In this document: positions 7,340-12,888 of the stretch, one piece after another
Numbering within the stretch: position 1 is the first letter of the stretch
Layout of the letters: every line of letters begins with the position of its first letter
Source: an uncultured bacterium
Lineage (GTDB): Bacteria > Patescibacteriota > Minisyncoccia > Phycocordibacterales > CAIZLB01
Length of the DNA stretch: 13,970 bases
Direction: 5' to 3'
NCBI GenBank assembly: GCA_903864515.1
Contig: CAIPFZ010000040.1
Location: 1-13,970, forward strand
Translations under genes and position numbers: made by a program
The notes under the pieces: generated by a model
Databases searched by the model: none
Told to the model about the DNA's origin: nothing
The model's input: the letters and a program-made list of their open reading frames with translations, nothing else

Positions 7340-8407
7340 CTAGTCCAAACTTGTAGGTGGTGGAATTGAACCGGAATTGGCGCAGTTAGGGTCTATCATG
7401 TCAGCACCATTCACATTATCATTATCAATACCATCATGACATAACTCATACGTATTTTCTATGACAGGGGCACCATCAAGAACACATGGAAATACTGGGT
7501 ATTGACTAACTTGATGATATCCAACCGGACAACTTATTTTACATGTATTAGTAGGGATATCGTAAAAAACACCTATATCAGAAGCACATGTAACCCTAGG
7601 TACACATGAAGACGTGATATTGCTATAGACATAATTTGCAGCACAAGATTCTGTTGGATAATTAGTCTCATTGTAATCATCACCGTCAGTTATACCAGCA
7701 ATTTCATCAATGGTTGCCAACTCATCTGTTCCAACAGCAAAAGGATCCCCTTCTCCATCCAATCCAACAGGATAAGCGGGCTCTAGAGGGGAGATGCCTA
7801 CTGAAGTATCAATAAGATCCTCAATCCCAGCCTTACTTGTATCACCAACTATAAAACCAGTTCTCTTACTTACTGTATCACCAGTAGAAATTTTAACTTG
7901 AGATGTTAATGCACCATAAGATGAAAATGTGTTGGTATTTGTACTCCTTACCGCTTTATAACAAACACCATTTGCGTCATTATCATATGGATGAACTGGG
8001 ACAGCAGGTAAATATTTCTTATCAACCATTTTAATTGCGGCTATATCAAAATTTCTGCAAAGAGCTGTAATGCTGTGCTTTGGAGTAAGTTGTGCAGCGT
8101 TTGCCTTTTTAACAAAAAAAGCTAATTTATTTATCCAAAAACTATCATTGTAATTATCTCCTATTTTTTTATCAAATTTATAATCCATTGCAACGGGCGG
8201 ATACTCCTTGTTATCATTAAAGTACATCTCAGCAGCAATTCTGAATTGTCTTAAATCTTCAGCAATTCTGGTATCGTTCGCCTTCATCCTAGCACTAGCC
8301 AAACTACTCATCACAAGAGCTGACAAAAGTGATATTATTGCTACAACAACCAAAAGCTCAATTAAAGTAAAGCCCTTTTTGAGAATTATATTTCTTCTAT
8401 TATTCAT
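7340..8407 (-). CDS. Large type IV prepilin-like protein with Cys-rich, DGIDND-type C-terminal region
   Basis: 355 residues from ATG 8407, one base after the upstream stop; 12 extra residues are possible from a start at 8443 inside that gene. Leader MNNRRNIILKKG is cut before FTLIELLVVVAIIS, with Glu at mature +5. A GspG-like N-domain follows (DTRIAEDLRQFRIAAEMYF, YPPV, LPAVPVHPYDN). The protein is about twice pseudopilin length: after an acidic Gly/Asp linker (about 205-250) comes a region with eight Cys (about 255-342) in the pattern CxxCxxxYVYSN-like spacing and ELCHDGIDNDNVNGADM, the DGIDND(G) calcium-loop type motif ending in DPNC. Such a tail suits a minor tip pilin or adhesin. It is co-directional with the small TM gene upstream and the transketolase half downstream. 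PilD-type processing is expected. Confidence 0.88.
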   Translation of the reverse strand: MNNRRNIILKKGFTLIELLVVVAIISLLSALVMSSLASARMKANDTRIAEDLRQFRIAAEMYFNDNKEYPPVAMDYKFDKKIGDNYNDSFWINKLAFFVKKANAAQLTPKHSITALCRNFDIAAIKMVDKKYLPAVPVHPYDNDANGVCYKAVRSTNTNTFSSYGALTSQVKISTGDTVSKRTGFIVGDTSKAGIEDLIDTSVGISPLEPAYPVGLDGEGDPFAVGTDELATIDEIAGITDGDDYNETNYPTESCAANYVYSNITSSCVPRVTCASDIGVFYDIPTNTCKISCPVGYHQVSQYPVFPCVLDGAPVIENTYELCHDGIDNDNVNGADMIDPNCANSGSIPPPTSLD

Positions 8408-8408
8408 A

Positions 8409-8678
8409 TTATTTTTTAATCTTATCAATAAACACTGGTCCACTAAAACTTTGAGCCATCAAATATATACTGAGTGCAAAAATTGCAATTGTAATTATTA
8501 GCAACAGTAATCTGGCGTGATCTTCATTTTTTACTATATGCGTCGATATCAAAAGTGAAATTATGGTTGGAGTTTTTGAACTTTTTTCAAATCTTGAATA
8601 CAACAATCTGTCTGCATGATTATTGTTAATATTAGCATCTCTACTAAGATCAGATTCTTCATTAAATTCTAATGCCAT
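8409..8678 (-). CDS. Small single-helix membrane protein (paralogue of the gene at 5342-5674)
   Basis: 89 residues, no named family recognised. An acidic start (MALEFNEESDLSRD) and a polar basic stretch (about 15-55, cytosolic) lead to one transmembrane helix (about 56-75, LLLLIITIAIFALSIYLM) and a short basic tail FIDKIKK. The block HIVKNEDHARLLLL before the helix matches GICKTERSAEKFLL in the paralogue. It is the first gene of a minus-strand unit: small TM, prepilin (1-base gap), transketolase half (7-base gap). Its promoter places the TATAAT 9 bases from the ATG, exactly as for the other copy. From memory, similar short proteins precede pilin genes in other Parcubacteria, but I cannot verify this here. 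Function unknown. Confidence 0.82.
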   Translation of the reverse strand: MALEFNEESDLSRDANINNNHADRLLYSRFEKSSKTPTIISLLISTHIVKNEDHARLLLLIITIAIFALSIYLMAQSFSGPVFIDKIKK

Positions 8679-8687
8679 AATGTTGAT

Positions 8688-8717
8688 ATTATACCACTTT
8701 TTGTATTTTTATCGCAA
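8688..8717 (-). promoter_or_regulatory. Extended -10 promoter of the second small-TM/pilin module
   Basis: On the minus strand TGGTATAAT is a perfect extended -10 (hexamer at 8688-8693), preceded by TTGCGA (8712-8717, 4 of 6 to TTGACA) with an 18-base spacer. The ATG (8678) lies 9 bases beyond the hexamer, so the mRNA should have almost no leader. Confidence 0.7.
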
Positions 8718-8780
8718 CAAATAGAGTTAGTAGAATCACAATTTACACAAGGGAAAAGATACGCTAAGTAAATTCATAAA

Positions 8781-9683
8781 CTATTCCGCAAAAAACTTCT
8801 TCTCAGCTTCAATAAATATATTTAAATCGCCATCAAAAACATCTTCAACCTTACTTGTTTCTGCATCAGTTCTGTGATCTTTTACCATCTTGTATGGATG
8901 TAATACATAGGACCTAATTTGATTACCCCATTCTACATCCGTTGTTTTACTAACAAAAAGACCCTTCTCCTTTGCCAATCTTTCCTCTTCTTGATGTGCA
9001 TAGATTTTTGCCTTAAGCATAGCAATCCCCTTTTCCTTGTTTTGTAATTGAGATCGCTCAGTTGTAACATGAACTGACATCTTCGTTGGCTTATGAACAA
9101 TTCTAACAGCTGTTTCCCTTTTATTAACATTCTGTCCACCAGGTCCTCCCGCTCTTGCATATGAATATTCCAAATCTTCTTCTTTAATTTCTATATCGAC
9201 TGGTTTATCAAATTTTGGAACAACTTCAACCATAGAAAAACTCGTATGTCTTAATTGTTTAGAATTAAACGGAGAAAGCCTAACTAGACGATGCACTCCA
9301 GACTCATGCTTCAGTGTCCCAAAAACATTCTTACCATCTATATCGAAGGAGACATTTCTATATCCCCCATGATCATTCTTATGCTCATGAACTAAAGACA
9401 TACTCCAACCCTTTTTTGATATATACTTCTGATACATTTCAAATAGCATTCTAGAAAAATCTTCAGAATCATCTCCACCAGCACCAGAAAAAATTGTAAT
9501 AATCGCACTACCAGAGTCATACGGGCTTCCAGCAAGACCACTTTCAAGCTCCACCTTTAGATCTTGAAGTTCTTTTATTAGTGTCTGTGCCTTATTAGAA
9601 TCCTGCCAAAAATCAACAGCATTCATCGCTGATTCTATTTCAAGTATTCTCGCCTCCTTTTCTGTTTTGTTTAAAGTCGTCAT
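8781..9683 (-). CDS. prfB: Peptide chain release factor 2 (compact form)
   Basis: Recognises UGA and UAA stop codons and triggers peptide release on the ribosome. RF2-specific stop-recognition tripeptide SPF is at 137-139 in VRLSPFN, and the catalytic GGQ at 182-184 in RAGGPGGQNVN; QIRSYVLHPYKMVKDHRT (255-272) is the conserved C-terminal block. The E. coli protein has SPF at 205-207 and GGQ at 250-252, so this one is about 68 residues shorter, entirely before SPF: a short helical N-terminal domain (about 1-48) passes straight to IFSGAGG (64-70). The E. coli programmed +1 frameshift and its internal UGA are absent; the frame is intact from ATG 9683 (an alternative TTG at 9692 follows a stop at once). 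The gene starts 44 bases after tRNA-Thr and may share its transcript. No Shine-Dalgarno site. Its presence fits a standard genetic code. Confidence 0.93.
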   Translation of the reverse strand: MTTLNKTEKEARILEIESAMNAVDFWQDSNKAQTLIKELQDLKVELESGLAGSPYDSGSAIITIFSGAGGDDSEDFSRMLFEMYQKYISKKGWSMSLVHEHKNDHGGYRNVSFDIDGKNVFGTLKHESGVHRLVRLSPFNSKQLRHTSFSMVEVVPKFDKPVDIEIKEEDLEYSYARAGGPGGQNVNKRETAVRIVHKPTKMSVHVTTERSQLQNKEKGIAMLKAKIYAHQEEERLAKEKGLFVSKTTDVEWGNQIRSYVLHPYKMVKDHRTDAETSKVEDVFDGDLNIFIEAEKKFFAE

Positions 9684-9727
9684 TTTGATCAATTTTTACA
9701 GTATTCTGGTTTTTATATTATTATTTC

Positions 9728-9803
9728 TGGAGCCAATGGACGGGATTGAACCGTCGGCCTGCACGTTACGAATGTGCCGCTCTACCAACTGAGCTACATC
9801 GGC
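9728..9803 (-). tRNA. tRNA-Thr (anticodon CGT), CCA encoded
   Basis: 76 bases forming a full cloverleaf: acceptor GCCGATG with CATTGGC (one G-T pair), D arm GCTC/GAGC, anticodon stem GCACA/CGTGC with loop TTCGTAA, T arm GACGG/CCGTC with loop TTCAATC, discriminator T and an encoded CCA (9728-9730). The anticodon CGT is at 9768-9770 and reads ACG. Bases 31 and 39 form an A-C mismatch closing the anticodon loop. An A+T-rich TATTATATTATA (9809-9820) immediately upstream is the likely promoter region. Confidence 0.95.
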
Positions 9804-9827
9804 AATACCTATAATATAATACATTTT

Positions 9828-9855
9828 TTGGAAAAAAGACATTGTAATGTATAAT
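9828..9855 (+). promoter_or_regulatory. Sigma70-type promoter of the third prepilin gene; predicts a leaderless mRNA
   Basis: TTGGAA (9828-9833), a 16-base spacer and a perfect TATAAT (9850-9855). The ATG at 9864 comes 8 bases after the hexamer, leaving 0-2 bases of leader. It is divergent from tRNA-Thr, whose own promoter elements share the 60-base gap. Confidence 0.75.
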
Positions 9856-9863
9856 TGATTAAT

Positions 9864-10415
9864 ATGTTCGCAGATGATAAAAAAAGAGGCTTTACTCTCT
9901 TGGAACTATTGGTCGTGATTGCCATAATTGGTGTTCTATCAAGTGCAATAATGTTTAGCGTAACTGAAGCCAGAAAAAAGGCTCGGGACTCAAGGAGAAT
10001 TCAAGATATTAGACAGGTAATATTGGCTTTAGAGCTGTACCGCAGTACAAACGGAAGATACCCGGAAGAAGAAGATTCTGGTGGCTTTGATTTTTCTGAC
10101 ACAGATTCAAATTCGAATGGAAATAATTGGATTGATGAGCTTGCAACTAGTGGTTTTATGAAGAAAATGCCACTCGATCCAATAAATAAGGTACAAGATA
10201 GTACTTATTATCGTTATAGATATTATAAATATGCAGCCGGAACAAATGGTTGTGATTCAAATCGTGGAGATTTTTATGTCCTCGGAATAGACAATATGGA
10301 ATTTTTGAGCGGAACACAAAAGCACCCACAAAGTCCAGGTTTTAGTTGTTCAGGTAGAAATTGGGAAACTGAAACTCAAGGTCCGGACTGGGTAACAGGA
10401 GGATATGAGAGATAG
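9864..10415 (+). CDS. GspG/PilA-like prepilin
   Basis: 183 residues from ATG 9864. The TTG at 9855 would overlap the -10 box and is rejected. A 9-residue leader MFADDKKRG is cleaved before FTLLELLVVIAIIGVLSS (Glu at +5). The body follows the GspG pattern: EARKKARDSRRIQDIRQV (helix), LELYRSTNGRYP (about 55-66), then MPLDPINK and YYRYRYYKYAAG, ending in a two-Cys region CDSNRGDFYVLG and FSCSGRNWE before a C-terminal DWVTGGYE. The acidic DFSDTDSNSNGNNW stretch (about 73-86) could bind calcium, as GspG does. It is probably a major or minor subunit of a type IV pilus-like filament. Unlike the other two pilin genes here it stands alone with its own promoter, without a small TM gene in front. It converges on the cohesin gene, 14 bases away. 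Confidence 0.93.
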   Translation: MFADDKKRGFTLLELLVVIAIIGVLSSAIMFSVTEARKKARDSRRIQDIRQVILALELYRSTNGRYPEEEDSGGFDFSDTDSNSNGNNWIDELATSGFMKKMPLDPINKVQDSTYYRYRYYKYAAGTNGCDSNRGDFYVLGIDNMEFLSGTQKHPQSPGFSCSGRNWETETQGPDWVTGGYER

Positions 10416-10440
10416 ACTGTTTTATACAATTAAACAATCT
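10414..10440. terminator. Possible weak bidirectional hairpin between convergent genes
   Basis: AGACTGTTT (10414-10422) can pair with AAACAATCT (10432-10440) with one C-A mismatch around a 9-base loop. It spans the ends of the prepilin gene and of the convergent cohesin gene. Neither side has a convincing T tract, so termination is only a possibility. Confidence 0.25.
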
Positions 10441-12871
10441 TGTTATTAGTATTATTTAAACCTGAAGACACTTCTTGTCTAGCAACTTTTTCATCTTTAG
10501 TAACAATACGTCCGTGAAGTCTGCCGATGTGGTAAAATAACATTATTATAAGGATGATGATTATAGCTAAACATGCGACTATCGGATAGATAGCAACAAA
10601 GACAACATCGCCAAATGTAATCAATGTGTGCGAAGTTACCTCAATTGTCAAAATAGAAGAGGAAGACTTGCTGTGACCAGAATCTATCTCAGTCCAAATT
10701 TCATATTTACCAACATCCAGCTTTGGAGCTAGCACAAAGAAATTCTTTTCCAAATCAGATTTTACAAGCAAGGTTGTCACCACTCCCTCCAGTGACCTAA
10801 TATTAATGGAAACATTAACATTAGGAGATTGAGTCTTGCCATGAATAAACAATTTTTTATTTACATTAACAAGTGAAGGAATGCTGTCTAGGGAAACAAC
10901 GTTTGTGCCACTAGCACGGAATACTCCACTTGAAGATTCTGCACGGTTACCAGCATAATCAAAGACAACCAACTTAGCAATATTTTCTCCAACAACATTA
11001 AGGGCCAAACTATATTTATAATTAACAAATTCAGACGCTGGAATAGTTTTTATTAGTAAATCATTCAAATATATTTCATAACGATCTATTCCTGAAGTGG
11101 TATCCTGCACGTCCGCCTCAATACTTAGCATCCTTGAGTCATCACTATAATTAAATTTAACATCGCCCAATTGAGGCTCTGTATTATCAACTCTTGCTGT
11201 GTAAGTACTGACAGATCCCCAAACGCCATACTTTTTGCCACGAATTTTAAAATACCAAATACCATCTTCTAAGTTCTCAAAACTTTTTTCTGAGACCGCT
11301 GGAGTATTAATTGTTTTCGGCAAGCCAGAAGATTTACTATCCAAAATCGTCTGAACAGAATCAGTGCCATCAGGAATATTCCATTTAAACAAGGCGGTTT
11401 TTGACTTATACCATTTATTTTGATCTGGGAAAGTAGGAGAACTTATTCTTATGGGACCCATCGATACTACAGTAGAAACCTTTGGTGTAGCAAGTGTTTC
11501 TTTTACGACACTTGCACTTTCGTCTTTACTGATAATACTTATTGTCTTATCTTGCTTATTGCTCAAAACATCAGTTCCTAATCCATCATTTGCACGAACG
11601 GCGGCGTCAGAAAAAGTGATTTTAGCTTGACCTGCTTTTTTTGCTCTTATGACTAGCGAGACTACTGATCCTTGAGAACCGCTAAAACCAGGGTTAGGCA
11701 CCCCACCATTAAAACTAATTGTTCCGTTAGTATTTGAAAAAGTAGGTTCCTCTACCCAGAGAGAAAATACTGAATTACTTTTACTCACCGACACAACATC
11801 AATTAAGTCTGTGGGAAATTTAATTAAAGCCTCAGCATTATTAACAGCTATCCCTTCAGCATTCAATAAAACACGCACGGTCATCGTATCACCTGAAGTC
11901 ATTGTCGATGAATATGAACTTAATTGCATTGTAGCTGCACTTGTGTTGCTCCATCCAAAAATAAAAGCAAAGAACAGAAGTAAAAAAACTATAGATTTAT
12001 TTTTTTTATTCCTATATAAATATCTCCAAGCAAAAAACAATACAAACATACCAAGCAATATCATTACCGTATATTTAATAAGGTCATTTTTTGGTGTTAT
12101 TTCCTTGATTGCACTATTACCAACTAGGTCATATGCCGTGATGATTATTGGTGTTCTTCCTGTTTGATCTTTTAATATGTAAATTCCGTTAGTAATATCC
12201 GTCATATCGTTCCCCTCTTTAACATTATATTTTGCTACACCAGAAACATCATCATTGGCATTGAAACTTATAAAATATTTGCCGTCATAAGTATCTTTAT
12301 CTTTCCCAATTTCAGCAAATTCAAATACAGGCGGATTAGTATCTACAGACAAATTAGAAACAGCGGAATTAATATCACTTTTTTTCAATTCTACACTTAT
12401 AGGTTTCAACAAGATTGATTCTTTTGTGCCCTTACCATCATTTAAGTAAATAGATCCATCAGACATTGAAATATTGAGAATACCTGGTTTTGAGGACGAG
12501 ATACGAATACGAAACAATAAACTTTCCTTATTAAATCCACCTGGTGTTCCGCCTGTAAAACGTATATTTTTATCACTTACAGAATATTTTGGCTGTAAAG
12601 GCCATAGCGTCAAAACAGATCCACCAGTTTCAATTTCTGTGGATATATTACTAGTGACTGTCCCTGTAAAGTTAATCACCCCTTCTACAACATTGAGTCT
12701 TTTGGTCTGAGGATCAATACGAACTTCAACCACAGCTGAATTATTATCTCCTCCAACACTTGGAATTATTTTTAAATTTAATTCTGCACCAAATATACTT
12801 TTAGGTATTATCAAAAACGCAAATAATCCTAATGAAATTATTTTTATACGTAATGAAAACAAACTTCTCAT
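10430..12871 (-). CDS. Membrane-anchored protein with two cohesin-like modules (apparent fusion of two tandem genes)
   Basis: 813 residues from ATG 12871; a GTG at 12886 precedes the TATAAT box and is less likely. Domains: signal peptide 1-29; cohesin-like module 1 (31-162); Ig-like DDVSGVAKY domain (180-260); TM helix (267-286) and basic RNKKNK; a second signal-peptide-like segment (292-313, ending SNTSA); cohesin-like module 2 (314-448); an FN3-like domain starting SSPTFPDQNKWY (477-563); Ig-like DTTSGIDRYEI domain (566-655); Ig-like domain (660-746); C-terminal TM helix (755-780) and basic cytosolic tail. The two cohesin modules share LW..P, IxFxGGxP..GF and NDGxGT. Cohesins bind dockerins in cellulosomes and in many non-cellulosomal surface proteins. 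The gene follows the dockerin gene by 17 bases, so the pair may interact. An A8 run (12000-12007) lies at the seam between halves. Module boundaries are estimates; the cohesin call is by pattern. Confidence 0.82.
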   Translation of the reverse strand: MRSLFSLRIKIISLGLFAFLIIPKSIFGAELNLKIIPSVGGDNNSAVVEVRIDPQTKRLNVVEGVINFTGTVTSNISTEIETGGSVLTLWPLQPKYSVSDKNIRFTGGTPGGFNKESLLFRIRISSSKPGILNISMSDGSIYLNDGKGTKESILLKPISVELKKSDINSAVSNLSVDTNPPVFEFAEIGKDKDTYDGKYFISFNANDDVSGVAKYNVKEGNDMTDITNGIYILKDQTGRTPIIITAYDLVGNSAIKEITPKNDLIKYTVMILLGMFVLFFAWRYLYRNKKNKSIVFLLLFFAFIFGWSNTSAATMQLSSYSSTMTSGDTMTVRVLLNAEGIAVNNAEALIKFPTDLIDVVSVSKSNSVFSLWVEEPTFSNTNGTISFNGGVPNPGFSGSQGSVVSLVIRAKKAGQAKITFSDAAVRANDGLGTDVLSNKQDKTISIISKDESASVVKETLATPKVSTVVSMGPIRISSPTFPDQNKWYKSKTALFKWNIPDGTDSVQTILDSKSSGLPKTINTPAVSEKSFENLEDGIWYFKIRGKKYGVWGSVSTYTARVDNTEPQLGDVKFNYSDDSRMLSIEADVQDTTSGIDRYEIYLNDLLIKTIPASEFVNYKYSLALNVVGENIAKLVVFDYAGNRAESSSGVFRASGTNVVSLDSIPSLVNVNKKLFIHGKTQSPNVNVSINIRSLEGVVTTLLVKSDLEKNFFVLAPKLDVGKYEIWTEIDSGHSKSSSSILTIEVTSHTLITFGDVVFVAIYPIVACLAIIIILIIMLFYHIGRLHGRIVTKDEKVARQEVSSGLNNTNNKIV
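12000..12007 (-). other. A8 homopolymer at the seam of the two cohesin halves
   Basis: On the coding strand eight A follow AAT in codons 288-291 (N-K-K-N). Seven A would give AAA-AAA-ATA-AAT-CTA-TAG; nine A would give AAA-AAA-AAA-TAA. Either slip ends the protein within a few codons, just after the first TM helix and its basic stop-transfer residues. Runs of this length are prone to polymerase slippage and sequencing indels. Confidence 0.6.
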
Positions 12872-12877
12872 AGAATA

Positions 12878-12883
12878 ATTATA
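12878..12883 (-). promoter_or_regulatory. -10 box directly before the cohesin gene; possible leaderless start
   Basis: TGTATAAT on the minus strand, with TATAAT at 12878-12883 and the ATG at 12871, 6 bases later. It overlaps the end of the dockerin gene (stop 12889-12891). No good -35 is present, so the gene may use this promoter, read-through from the dockerin gene, or both. Confidence 0.5.
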
Positions 12884-12888
12884 CACTA

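Noticed and set aside
8781..9727. Programmed +1 frameshift in prfB, as in many bacteria
   Set aside because: The frame is intact from ATG 9683, and only 44 bases separate it from the tRNA, leaving no room for a 5' coding segment with an internal TGA.
9855..9863. TTG 9855 as start of the third prepilin
   Set aside because: It overlaps the last base of a perfect TATAAT and would precede the predicted transcription start; ATG 9864 gives a normal 9-residue leader.
11811..12167. Plus-strand open frame of 118 codons opposite the cohesin gene
   Set aside because: It is antisense to a well-supported gene with clear domains and has no recognisable protein features; the same holds for other antisense frames, such as 454-756 and 1513-1734.
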